From an uncultured Collinsella sp. (GTDB lineage Bacteria; Actinomycetota; Coriobacteriia; Coriobacteriales; Coriobacteriaceae), in the NCBI GenBank assembly GCA_900552295.1, contig URZB01000016.1, positions 1-13,161 on the forward strand: a stretch of DNA of 13,161 nucleotides, in the 5' to 3' direction. Each line of letters begins with the position of its first letter. Position 1 is the stretch's first letter. The notes below the pieces were generated by a model. The model was not told the DNA's origin. It saw nothing but the letters and a program-made list of their open reading frames with translations, and made no database searches. The translations under genes were made by a program, and so were the position numbers. This document shows, in pieces, positions 5,217-12,792 of this stretch.

Positions 5217-7517
5217 CTACTTGATCTTGGTTGTACCTGGCGCCAGGTTGGGGTCGGTTTCGTTGGCCTCGGTCTGGAAGTGCTCGGTGTACACGTTCTT
5301 GCCGTCGCGGAACATCTCGTAGTACTGCATCTTGGCGTAATCCTCGCGTGCCTTGGTGGCAGCCGCGGCGGCGTCGTCGTCACCGGTGACGTTGGAGGAG
5401 AGCGCCCAGCGCAGGCTGGCGTCCTCGTAGCCGACGGAGTTGATGGCGGGCAGCGACTCGCGCAGCGTCATGTGCGCTTTCTGGTAGTCGGAGAGAGGTG
5501 CGCCGATCAGCTGCATCAGCTGGGTGGACAGATAGTTGGTGGACAGGTCGTCGACCTCGCTTGTCTGGTCGCAGCCGGCAACGTCGTAGTTGGCCCAAAT
5601 GATGTAGTCGGTCTGCCACAAGCGCTCCTGGTGGGTGGCGTCATCCTCGTCGGTAAACCACTTGTCGTTGAACTTGGACGGGAAGAACGGCTGATGGTCG
5701 CCCCAGAACACCACGACCACCTTGCGATCGAGTTTGTTCAGGGCGTTGAGGAAGTAGCGCAGCGCCTGGTCGGACTGCTCAATGCACGAGACGTACTCGT
5801 CGACATCGGACAACGTGCCGTCCTCGACAGTCTTGGCGTCCAGGTCGGTCGTGTCGATGTTCAGGTGCATCTGCTTATCTGCCGGCAGTAGACCCGTATC
5901 GTAGCCCGAGTGGTTCTGCATGGTCACGTCGAAGATAAACTGCGGATCGGCGTTCTGGTCGAGCAGCTCAAGAATCTTGTCGTAGGTAGCCTGGTCGGTC
6001 ACCATACCGCGCAGGGTGTCGGCGCCCTGGAAATCGTTGATGGACAGGAACTGGTCAAAGCCAAAGTCCTTGTAGACGTTCTCGCGGTTCCAGTTGGTGG
6101 CGTGGTTGGGGTGCATGGCCGTGGTGGAATAGCCGAGCGACTTGAACTGCTCTGCTAGATTCCCGGTCGTTTCCATGTTGTAGATGGTGTAGGGGTACAC
6201 GCCCGAGCCCAGGTTGGCCATGGAGTTGCCGGTCATAAACTCAAACTCGGTATTGGCGGTGCCGCCGCCGTAGGCGCTCACGTAGAGCTTACCGCGGCTG
6301 AGGCAGTTGGGCAGGTTTTTAAAGTACTGCGGACCCTCGTAGCCGGCGCGCATGTTCTGGTAGATCGACAGATCCGAGAAGGTCTCGTTCATGATGGCGA
6401 TGACCGTGGGCTTCTCGCTGTCGAACTGCTCCTTTGCGGCGGCGCGCTCGTCGCTCTTGGCCGCGTCGGACTTGTCGTAGGCCTTGGCGTACTTTTTGAG
6501 CGTGGCCTTGGCATCGTCGACGGAGTAGTCGGCGGGTTTGGGCGGCTTGATGGACTGCGCTGCGCTAATGAAAGCGGGCAGGTAGCCCTCGCGCCAGTAG
6601 CTCTCGAGCGGGCGCCAGGTGTAGACGGTGATGCCGAGGGTGTTGTAGTAGTCGATAAGCGTGACGTGCGCGGTCACGCCGCCCAGGCACAGCACGGCGA
6701 CGAGCAGGTTGGTGAGCAGCATGCGCTTGGCGTTGGCGGCGCCCTTCTGACGGTGCGGTGCCACCAGGCCGGCGTACTCGCATAGCAGCATGGCGATGGC
6801 GGTAAAGCCCATGGACAGCACGCAGAACAGTGAGATCGAGAAGGTGTAGCCGGTGCCGGCGACCGCGGCGGCGGTGGAGATGGCCGAAAGGTCGCCCGGC
6901 TGGATGGGCATGGATTTAAACGTGATGACGAAGAACTCGGCAATGCCCAGGACAAAGAGGGCAAAGGCCAGGACCGCGGGAGCTGCGCCGTGGCGCTGGA
7001 ACAGGAAGAACAGGCCGACCATGAGCGTGGTGATGATGGCCCACTCGAGCAGGATGCACAGGGGGTAGACCCAGGTAAAGTCGTGGTTGGACGAGACCTC
7101 CATGCCCAGCAGCGCAAAGACGCCGGCGAGCAGCAGGCACAAGACGGCGGCGACGAGCGGTTTGCCCACAAAGGCGCCGCGCAGGCGGGCGAGCTTGCCG
7201 GTGGGGGCGGGGGCGTCGGGCCCGGCGAACGCAAAGACGCGCGGGGCGATGCGGTCGCGGGCGATGCTGGCCCAAGCGCAGCCGGTGAGGATGGCGTTGG
7301 TCAGGATGAGCATTACGAAGGCGAGCGGCTCGTTTTGCGCGACGAGGCCAATGGCGCTCCAAATGGTCAAAAAGAGCTGGAACAGGCCGAAGGCGACGCT
7401 CCACCCAAGAGCGCTTTTGGCAACGGTGCCCGACTGAGCGCGAATGGCCTTGGCCTCGCGCAAAACAAGGTAGACGGTCGCCGCAAGACCGACGAGCGAG
7501 ATGGCGGCAGCGAACAT
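5217..7517 (-). CDS. LTA synthase family membrane sulfatase-fold protein
   Basis: This 766-residue protein has about eight membrane helices (roughly 2-19, 37-60, 64-86, 119-139, 147-173, 178-200, 226-247, 265-285) and a C-terminal extracellular alkaline-phosphatase/sulfatase-fold domain (about 370-720). Recognisable LtaS-family features are NETFSD with metal ligand Glu378, the nucleophile region GGGTANTEF with Thr420, the MHPNHATNWNR segment, MQNHSGY, and WGDHQP with Asp607 and His608. The family transfers glycerol-phosphate from phosphatidylglycerol to grow lipoteichoic acid or related polymers, or to modify surface glycans. LtaS has five helices; the extra ones here fit the longer LtaS-like enzymes of actinobacteria. 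ATG 7517 is chosen because GAGGAG lies seven bases before it; GTG 7532 would overlap that ribosome binding site. The gene stands alone, divergent from the nitroreductase gene. The exact polymer is not deducible. Confidence 0.9.
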   Translation of the reverse strand: MFAAAISLVGLAATVYLVLREAKAIRAQSGTVAKSALGWSVAFGLFQLFLTIWSAIGLVAQNEPLAFVMLILTNAILTGCAWASIARDRIAPRVFAFAGPDAPAPTGKLARLRGAFVGKPLVAAVLCLLLAGVFALLGMEVSSNHDFTWVYPLCILLEWAIITTLMVGLFFLFQRHGAAPAVLAFALFVLGIAEFFVITFKSMPIQPGDLSAISTAAAVAGTGYTFSISLFCVLSMGFTAIAMLLCEYAGLVAPHRQKGAANAKRMLLTNLLVAVLCLGGVTAHVTLIDYYNTLGITVYTWRPLESYWREGYLPAFISAAQSIKPPKPADYSVDDAKATLKKYAKAYDKSDAAKSDERAAAKEQFDSEKPTVIAIMNETFSDLSIYQNMRAGYEGPQYFKNLPNCLSRGKLYVSAYGGGTANTEFEFMTGNSMANLGSGVYPYTIYNMETTGNLAEQFKSLGYSTTAMHPNHATNWNRENVYKDFGFDQFLSINDFQGADTLRGMVTDQATYDKILELLDQNADPQFIFDVTMQNHSGYDTGLLPADKQMHLNIDTTDLDAKTVEDGTLSDVDEYVSCIEQSDQALRYFLNALNKLDRKVVVVFWGDHQPFFPSKFNDKWFTDEDDATHQERLWQTDYIIWANYDVAGCDQTSEVDDLSTNYLSTQLMQLIGAPLSDYQKAHMTLRESLPAINSVGYEDASLRWALSSNVTGDDDAAAAATKAREDYAKMQYYEMFRDGKNVYTEHFQTEANETDPNLAPGTTKIK

Positions 7518-7731
7518 GCTGAGACTCCTCACAAACTTAAAACCTACGAAAGCGGGGGTTTACCCGATTGTTACCTAAATATGCACTGCATTTGCGGGCT
7601 GCGCACGACAACCAGCCATATTAACGCGCATGTGCGGCGGTGTGGCGCAATGTAGTGGCGACCTGCGCGATAATGGACGGGAATTACACGGAAACGTAAA
7701 GGCTTCTTAAAGAATTGGCGAGGATAGAGCT
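7518..7731. promoter_or_regulatory. Divergent intergenic region with candidate control palindromes
   Basis: This 214-base region must hold the promoters of both the minus-strand LTA-synthase-like gene and the plus-strand nitroreductase gene. GATAAT at 7669-7674 is a possible -10 for the nitroreductase, without a good -35. ATGCACTGCAT at 7581-7591 is a perfect palindrome about one central base, and GCGCATGTGC at 7627-7636 is near-palindromic; either could bind a regulator. I cannot assign a minus-strand promoter with confidence. GAGGA at 7720-7724 is the ribosome binding site of the nitroreductase gene. Confidence 0.4.
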
Positions 7732-8607
7732 ATGGGCGAGCGGGTTTGTATGACGGGTGCCGGGCACTGCGGCGGAGCTGCGGGCGTGGATGCGAACGGT
7801 TATCCGGTCGAGACTACGGGTAACGCGGTGCTGGACATCTTGGAGCACCGCTCGTCCACGCGTGCCTTTGCGCGCGATGACGACGACCGTCCCGTGGCGG
7901 TGACCGACGAGCAGCGGGCAGCGATTCTGCACGCGGCGAGCCGTGCGCCGTCGGCGGGCGCCATGATGATGTATTCCATCGTGAGCATCCGCGAGCAGGC
8001 CACGCTCGATCGCCTGGCCGACCTGTGCGACCATCAGCCTATGATTGCCAAGGCGCCCTGGGCACTTATATTTGTGGTCGACTATGCCAAGTGGATCGAT
8101 CTGTTTGAGCATGTGGGCTGCTTTGAGCCCGAGTTTGTAGAGCGCACGGGCAAGTCGCCCCGTCGCGCGCCGGGTCTGGGCGACTTTGCCATCGCGGCAC
8201 AGGACGCCGTGATCGCCGCGCAAAATGCCGTGGTCGCCGCCGAGGCCCTGGGCCTGGGGAGCTGCTACATCGGCGATATCGTCGAGAATGCCGAGGAAGT
8301 GGCCGAGCTGCTGGATCTGCCTGCGTATACCGTGCCGCTGTCGATGCTCATCATCGGCACGCCCCGTAAGGAACGCCCGGCAATCGCGCACCCCGTGGTA
8401 AACCTGGTACACGAGGAACGCTATCGCCGCGCCGATGCCGCGACCATGGACGCCCAGGTGGCCGAGATGGATGCGATGTTTCGCCCGCATGCCCGCGAGG
8501 TGGGGGAGCGCGTCGTGGACATCTATACCCGCAAGCACACCAGTCCCTTTATGGCCGAGATGAGTCGCTCCATGGAGTGGTGGTTCAAAAACTGGCTCGG
8601 AAAATGA
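7732..8607 (+). CDS. Nitroreductase family FMN-dependent oxidoreductase
   Basis: This 291-residue protein belongs to the nitroreductase fold family. HRSSTRAF (39-46) is the first FMN-binding motif, SRAPSAG (70-76) is the second conserved segment, and GLGSCYIGD (174-182) is the conserved C-terminal flavin-loop motif. Members are cytoplasmic flavoproteins, usually dimers, that use NAD(P)H to reduce nitroaromatics, quinones, flavins or other substrates; the true substrate is unknown. It is longer than the usual 170-220 residues. It has a 30-residue lead with two cysteines (Cys6, Cys13) and a C-terminal extension of about 75 residues (HPVVNLVHEERYRR onwards) ending in aromatic MEWWFKNW, possibly contacting the dimer partner. 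ATG 7732 has GAGGA seven bases upstream. A palindrome begins three bases after the stop codon. Confidence 0.9.
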   Translation: MGERVCMTGAGHCGGAAGVDANGYPVETTGNAVLDILEHRSSTRAFARDDDDRPVAVTDEQRAAILHAASRAPSAGAMMMYSIVSIREQATLDRLADLCDHQPMIAKAPWALIFVVDYAKWIDLFEHVGCFEPEFVERTGKSPRRAPGLGDFAIAAQDAVIAAQNAVVAAEALGLGSCYIGDIVENAEEVAELLDLPAYTVPLSMLIIGTPRKERPAIAHPVVNLVHEERYRRADAATMDAQVAEMDAMFRPHAREVGERVVDIYTRKHTSPFMAEMSRSMEWWFKNWLGK

Positions 8608-8609
8608 CG

Positions 8610-8642
8610 AATGTGACAAGGGGACAGCCCCTTTGTCACATT
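8610..8642. repeat. Long palindrome after the nitroreductase gene, CTGTCCCC-core type
   Basis: AATGTGACAAGGGG (8610-8623) pairs with CCCCTTTGTCACATT (8628-8642) with one bulged T and a 4-base loop ACAG. It would make a very stable hairpin right after the stop codon, but neither strand has a T-run after it, so it is a poor intrinsic terminator; it may protect mRNA ends or act as a repeat. Its reverse complement holds AAAGGGGCTGTCCCCTTGT, closely like the centre of the terminator at 11095-11135, although the outer arms differ. Confidence 0.85.
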
Positions 8643-8724
8643 CCATATCGCCGCGGTAGCCTAAAGACTGTATAAATCTTTATCTAGCTGGGAAAACAGT
8701 GCATTAAAACATGGGCCGATTACC

Positions 8725-8730
8725 TATAAT
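8725..8730 (+). promoter_or_regulatory. Candidate -10 box of kup
   Basis: TATAAT at 8725-8730 is a perfect -10 hexamer, 35 bases before the kup ATG, giving a leader of roughly 29 bases. No good -35 is visible at 16-18 bases upstream (CATTAA at 8702-8707), so activation by a regulator is possible. A second AT-rich match, TATAAA, lies at 8671-8676. No c-di-AMP (ydaO-type) riboswitch, sometimes found before potassium transporter genes, fits in the short leader. Confidence 0.45.
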
Positions 8731-8765
8731 CCCCTCGAACGTTAAAGTTGGGAGGAAACCGGCTT

Positions 8766-10793
8766 ATGGAACAAAAGGCCAAGGAGGCAGCCTCGCACGC
8801 TGCGATTCCTGTGAGTATCTCGGCGATGCTCGTCACGCTGGGCGTGGTGTACGGCGATATCGGCACCAGCCCTATGTATGTAACCAAGGCGCTCGTTGCC
8901 GGCAACGGCGGCATCGGAAGCGTCACGGAGGAGTTCGTGCTTGGTGCGCTCTCCCTTGTCGTGTGGACGGTCACGCTGCTGACGACCGTCAAGTACGTGC
9001 TGATCTCGCTGCGCGCCGACAACCACGGCGAGGGCGGTATCTTTGCCCTGTACAGCCTGGTCAAGCGCTGCGGCAAGTGGCTCATCATCCCCGCCATGCT
9101 GGGCGGCGCCGCATTGCTCGCTGACGGCATCCTGACGCCGGCCGTTACCGTTACCACGGCCATCGAGGGCCTGCGCACCATCCCGGCGGTCCATGCTGTG
9201 TTGGGTGACGATCAGGGCCGTGTCGTGGCCATCACGCTTGCCATCATCATCGCGCTCTTCTTGGTACAACGTATCGGTACGGCCAAGATCGGTCACGCCT
9301 TTGGCCCCATCATGACGCTGTGGTTCCTGTTCTTGGGCGGCACGGGTCTGTTCTTTGTCTTCCAGCACCCCGCGGTGCTGCTGTGCCTCAACCCGCTGCG
9401 TGGCATCGGCTTTTTGTTGAGCCCCAACAACCACGCGGGCATCATGATTCTGGGCAGCTGCTTCCTTGCCACCACCGGTGCCGAGGCGCTCTATTCCGAC
9501 ATGGGCCACGTGGGCCGCGGCAACATCTACGCCACCTGGCCGTTCGTTAAGTGCTGTCTGCTGCTTTCCTATATGGGCCAGGGCGCGTGGCTTATCAACA
9601 ACGCCGCCAACCCCGAGCTCATGGGTATCGCCGACCTCAACCCCTTCTACCAGATGCTCACCCCGGGCCTGCGTCCCTTTGCCGTCGGCCTTTCCACCGT
9701 TGCGGCCATCATCGCCTCGCAGGCGCTCATCACCGGCGCATTCTCGCTGGTGTCCGAGGCCAGCCGTCTGGACCTTATGCCGCACATGCAGGTCTTCTAC
9801 CCTGCCGAGACCAAGGGCCAGCTCTACATCCCCATGGTCAACAACGTCATGCTTGTCGGCTGCGTCATCGTGGTGCTGCTGTTCCAGAACTCGGCGCATA
9901 TGGAAGCCGCCTACGGCCTTGCCATTACGCTGACTATGATGTGCACCACGCTGCTGCTCTTCTTCTACCTGCACGAGGAGCGCAAGCTCAAGGTTGCTCC
10001 GTGGATCTTCGCGGCCTTCTTCCTTTTGCTCGAAGGCTTCTTCTTCGTGAGCTCGCTCACCAAGTTCTTCCACGGCGGCTACTTCACCATCCTCATGGCT
10101 GCACTCATCATGGGCATTATGGTGTGCTGGTACAACGGCACGGCGGTCGAGCAGCGCCAGTTTACGCTGCTGCCGCTGCGCAGCTACCTGCCGCAGCTCA
10201 AGCGCCTGCGTGACGACGACCGTTACGAGCGCATGAGCGACAACGTCGTGTACCTGACCAAGGACGCCCATACCGACTACATCGACCGCGATATCGTCTA
10301 TTCGATCTTGGACAAGCATCCCAAGCGCGCCCGCGCCTGGTGGTTTGTGAATGTCGAGACCATGGACGAACCGCACACCTTTGCCTATTCGGTCGAGACG
10401 TTCGGCACCGACTACGTGTTCCGCGTGCATCTGTACCTGGGCTACAAGATCAACCAGCGCGTCAATGCCTACCTGCGTCAGGTTGTTCAGGACCTGGCTG
10501 CCACCGGCGAGCTGCCGCCGCAGACGCATGACTACTCGGTCTACAAGGATCCGGGTAACATCGGTACGTTCAAGTTCGTCCTGATCCGTAAGCTTCTGGC
10601 GCCCGAAAGCGATGTGGAGCCCAGCGAGCGTACGGCCATCACGCTCAAGTACATCATTCGCCGCGCCGCCGGCACGCCTGCACGCTGGTACGGCCTGGAG
10701 AACTCCAACGTGAGCTTTGAGTACGTGCCGCTGTTCACCAAGTTCAAGGCCGTGAACAAGATGCAGCGCCTGGCTCCCAACGAGCGGCCGTAG
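8766..10793 (+). CDS. kup: Kup-type potassium uptake protein
   Basis: This 675-residue KUP/HAK/KT family transporter brings potassium into the cell, probably by proton symport. Conserved family signatures are YGDIGTSPMY (29-38), with Asp31 in the first membrane helix, NHGEGG (86-91), DGILTPAV (120-127) and TGAEALYSDMGH (237-248). About twelve helices extend to about residue 456, followed by a cytosolic domain of about 215 residues, typical for Kup. ATG 8766 has GGGAGG ten bases upstream; TTG 8748 would overlap that site and add six residues. It is followed after 60 bases by a small membrane protein gene and then kdpDE-type genes, a potassium-themed neighbourhood. Kup would be the constitutive, moderate-affinity uptake route, while KdpDE classically responds to potassium limitation. 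Confidence 0.96.
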   Translation: MEQKAKEAASHAAIPVSISAMLVTLGVVYGDIGTSPMYVTKALVAGNGGIGSVTEEFVLGALSLVVWTVTLLTTVKYVLISLRADNHGEGGIFALYSLVKRCGKWLIIPAMLGGAALLADGILTPAVTVTTAIEGLRTIPAVHAVLGDDQGRVVAITLAIIIALFLVQRIGTAKIGHAFGPIMTLWFLFLGGTGLFFVFQHPAVLLCLNPLRGIGFLLSPNNHAGIMILGSCFLATTGAEALYSDMGHVGRGNIYATWPFVKCCLLLSYMGQGAWLINNAANPELMGIADLNPFYQMLTPGLRPFAVGLSTVAAIIASQALITGAFSLVSEASRLDLMPHMQVFYPAETKGQLYIPMVNNVMLVGCVIVVLLFQNSAHMEAAYGLAITLTMMCTTLLLFFYLHEERKLKVAPWIFAAFFLLLEGFFFVSSLTKFFHGGYFTILMAALIMGIMVCWYNGTAVEQRQFTLLPLRSYLPQLKRLRDDDRYERMSDNVVYLTKDAHTDYIDRDIVYSILDKHPKRARAWWFVNVETMDEPHTFAYSVETFGTDYVFRVHLYLGYKINQRVNAYLRQVVQDLAATGELPPQTHDYSVYKDPGNIGTFKFVLIRKLLAPESDVEPSERTAITLKYIIRRAAGTPARWYGLENSNVSFEYVPLFTKFKAVNKMQRLAPNERP

Positions 10794-10853
10794 ACGTCGG
10801 CGGCTACACGGAGTTGGTTTTTGATGGATAAGCATGAGGCCGGGGAGGTAAAC

Positions 10854-11048
10854 ATGGATACAAAGGCGCTCGATGGCCGTGAGGCGGTGGTCGAAATGAT
10901 GCGTGAGGCGCGTGTCGACGCTGCCGAAGATCGGTTCTTTACGAATCGGGCCAACATGGACATGGCCGATCGCGTAATTTCGATCGTGGCACTGGTATTT
11001 GGAGCGGTGTGCGTGTGTGCCCTGCTCGCGCACGTGCTGTTTGTCTAG
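10854..11048 (+). CDS. Small single-helix membrane protein
   Basis: This 64-residue protein has a charged N-terminal half (1-40, rich in Glu, Asp and Arg) and one strongly hydrophobic C-terminal helix at 41-64, with Cys53 and Cys55, ending at the C-terminus. The positive Arg40 before the helix suggests a cytoplasmic N-terminus. I do not recognise the family; it is not KdpF, which is about 30 residues and almost entirely hydrophobic. ATG 10854 is preferred because GGGGAGG lies five bases before it; ATG 10824, with GGAG ten bases upstream, would add ten residues. It lies 60 bases after kup and before the terminator, so it is probably co-transcribed with kup and might be an accessory or regulatory peptide of Kup or of the adjacent kinase; that is inference. 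Confidence 0.72.
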   Translation: MDTKALDGREAVVEMMREARVDAAEDRFFTNRANMDMADRVISIVALVFGAVCVCALLAHVLFV

Positions 11049-11080
11049 CGACTGCCGGTCGTAGAAGGCTTTACACTTAG

Positions 11081-11142
11081 AACCACCACGAGGGAAAACC
11101 ACCACAAAGGTGCCTGTCCCCTTTGTGGTGGTTTTTGTTTTT
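11081..11142 (+). terminator. Strong terminator hairpin just before kdpD, with duplicated left arm
   Basis: AAAACCACCACAAAGG (11095-11110) and CCTTTGTGGTGGTTTT (11120-11135) form a perfect 16-bp stem with a 9-base loop TGCCTGTCC, followed by a T-rich tract to 11142. An imperfect second copy of the left arm, AACCACCACGAGGG, lies just upstream at 11081-11094 and could compete for the same right arm. The T-tract ends 14 bases before the kinase start codon, with the ribosome binding site GAGGGAGGGG (11143-11152) in between, so there is no space for a promoter after it. It ends the kup transcript and probably attenuates kdpDE. Confidence 0.9.
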
Positions 11143-11156
11143 GAGGGAGGGGTACG

Positions 11157-12788
11157 GTGTCTATGGACGTCCGTGCGGACGGCGATATTGCCGATAACTT
11201 TTGGTGGCGGCGCACAACGCTGACGCGCCGCACTCCTCTGTATGACGCCTGCGTATCGGCGGGGCTGCTGGTCGCAGCGACGATTGTGGGCGCGCTGCTC
11301 GACCATCCGGGTCTCGCGCCGAGCATCATGATCGTCTATGTGTTCGCCGTTCAGCTGTGCGCATTCTTTACCTGGAGTCGCCTGTATTGCTTGCTGAGCT
11401 CGGCTGCCGCCGTGGCGCTCTACAACTTCTTGTTTGTCGACCCGCGCTACTCGCTGTCGCTTATCGACCGCGTCTATCCCGGCATGTTCTTCATCATGTT
11501 CGTGGTCTCGCTTGTGTCGAGCTCGATTGCGTTGGCCCTGCGCCGCGCCTTGGCGCAGGCTGCCGCCAGCGACCGTCGCACGCATATGGTGCTCGAGACT
11601 AACCGCATGCTGCAGCGGTGCGCCGACCAGCAGCAAATTATCCATGCCATGGCAACGCAGCTGGCGCGTCTTTCGGGCTGTCCGGTCGTGTGGTACAGCG
11701 CCGACGCCGACGATGATGACCTGCTGCCGCGTGCGACATACACGGCCGTGGGCGATGCCGCGCCGGTGCACGAACTGGCGCCGCAGATGCCGCCGCGGCT
11801 CTCGGCGTCCGCCTATGTGGGAACGCCGCTCGATGCCACCTATGGCGGCTCGGCGTTTTATGGCATCTACCTGACGGTCCGCACAGGTGACGGCTTCGTG
11901 CGCTCGGGCGACCCCGCCTCGGTGGTGGGCGTGCTGGCTATCGTTGCCGAGCCCGACGTGCTGACGCACGAGGAGCGGACACTTGCCGATGCCATCGTGA
12001 GCGAAGGCGAGCTGGCACTCGATCGCGCCCGCGCCATGGAGGCCCGCGAGGAGGCGGCGGTGCTCGCCAAAAACGAGCAGCTGCGCGCCAACCTGCTGCG
12101 CTCCATCTCGCACGACCTGCGCACGCCGCTCACCAGTATTTCGGGCAATGCCGATGTGCTGCTCGACCAGGGCTCGACCGGCACCGCCGTGCTCGATAGC
12201 CAGACGCGCCGCGGCATGCTTCTGTCCATTCGCTCGGATGCGCAATGGCTCAACGCCACCGTCGAGAACCTGCTCGCCATCACCAAGCTCGAGGGCGGCG
12301 GTATGCGCCTGTCGACCACGCTCGAGCTCATGGACGATATCGTCGAGGAGGCGCTGCGCCACGTAAATCCGGCCGTGCGCGAGCACGACCTTAAGGTGGT
12401 GGCGTGCGATGAGCCGGCGCTCGTCAATGTCGATGCGCGCCTGATGGTGCAGCTGGTGGTCAATCTGGTGAACAACGCCATCACCTATACGCCCGCGGGC
12501 TCGCATATCATGATTTCGATTAGCGTCGACGATGGACGCGTGGCGTGCTCGGTGGCCGATGATGGTCCGGGCATCGCACCCGAGGATCGCGAACGGATCT
12601 TCGAGTCGTTCTATACCGCCAACCACGGTCTGGCTGACAGTCACCGCAGCGTGGGCCTGGGTCTTTCGCTCTGCCGCTCCATTGCGCTGGCGCATGGCGG
12701 TAGCATAGAGGTTGCCGCGGCGGACCCGCACGGCTCGGTCTTTACGATTGAGCTTCCTGCCGCCGACGTTTCGTTTGATAAGGAGTAG
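11157..12788 (+). CDS. kdpD: KdpD-like sensor histidine kinase lacking the N-terminal KdpD/Usp domains
   Basis: This 543-residue membrane histidine kinase corresponds to the C-terminal part of KdpD. Four helices at about 30-48, 54-72, 75-94 and 107-129 contain YNFLFVDPRYSL (89-100), like the NFFF-x-PPRYTL segment of the KdpD membrane domain (DUF4118). A GAF-like region follows (about 140-290). The HisKA phospho-acceptor is His319 in SHDLRTPLTS; the ATPase domain has the N box (Asn436, Asn440), DDGPG (468-472) and GLGLS (500-504). Full KdpD proteins are about 900 residues with an N-terminal ATP-binding sensor domain and a universal-stress-protein domain; both are absent. It should sense potassium or turgor state and phosphorylate the downstream KdpE. 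GTG 11157 is chosen since GGAGGGG (11146-11152) is optimally placed; ATG 11163 is the alternative. The name rests on the C-terminal similarity and the KdpE partner. Confidence 0.88.
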   Translation: MSMDVRADGDIADNFWWRRTTLTRRTPLYDACVSAGLLVAATIVGALLDHPGLAPSIMIVYVFAVQLCAFFTWSRLYCLLSSAAAVALYNFLFVDPRYSLSLIDRVYPGMFFIMFVVSLVSSSIALALRRALAQAAASDRRTHMVLETNRMLQRCADQQQIIHAMATQLARLSGCPVVWYSADADDDDLLPRATYTAVGDAAPVHELAPQMPPRLSASAYVGTPLDATYGGSAFYGIYLTVRTGDGFVRSGDPASVVGVLAIVAEPDVLTHEERTLADAIVSEGELALDRARAMEAREEAAVLAKNEQLRANLLRSISHDLRTPLTSISGNADVLLDQGSTGTAVLDSQTRRGMLLSIRSDAQWLNATVENLLAITKLEGGGMRLSTTLELMDDIVEEALRHVNPAVREHDLKVVACDEPALVNVDARLMVQLVVNLVNNAITYTPAGSHIMISISVDDGRVACSVADDGPGIAPEDRERIFESFYTANHGLADSHRSVGLGLSLCRSIALAHGGSIEVAAADPHGSVFTIELPAADVSFDKE

Positions 12789-12792
12789 CGCT

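Noticed and set aside
8610..8642. Intrinsic terminator of the nitroreductase gene
   Set aside because: The stem is strong, but no T-run follows on either strand, so I list it as a repeat/palindrome; Rho-dependent or processing roles remain possible.
8643..8765. c-di-AMP riboswitch upstream of kup
   Set aside because: The likely leader from the TATAAT box is only about 29 bases, and no ydaO-type conserved segments were seen in the whole 123 bases.
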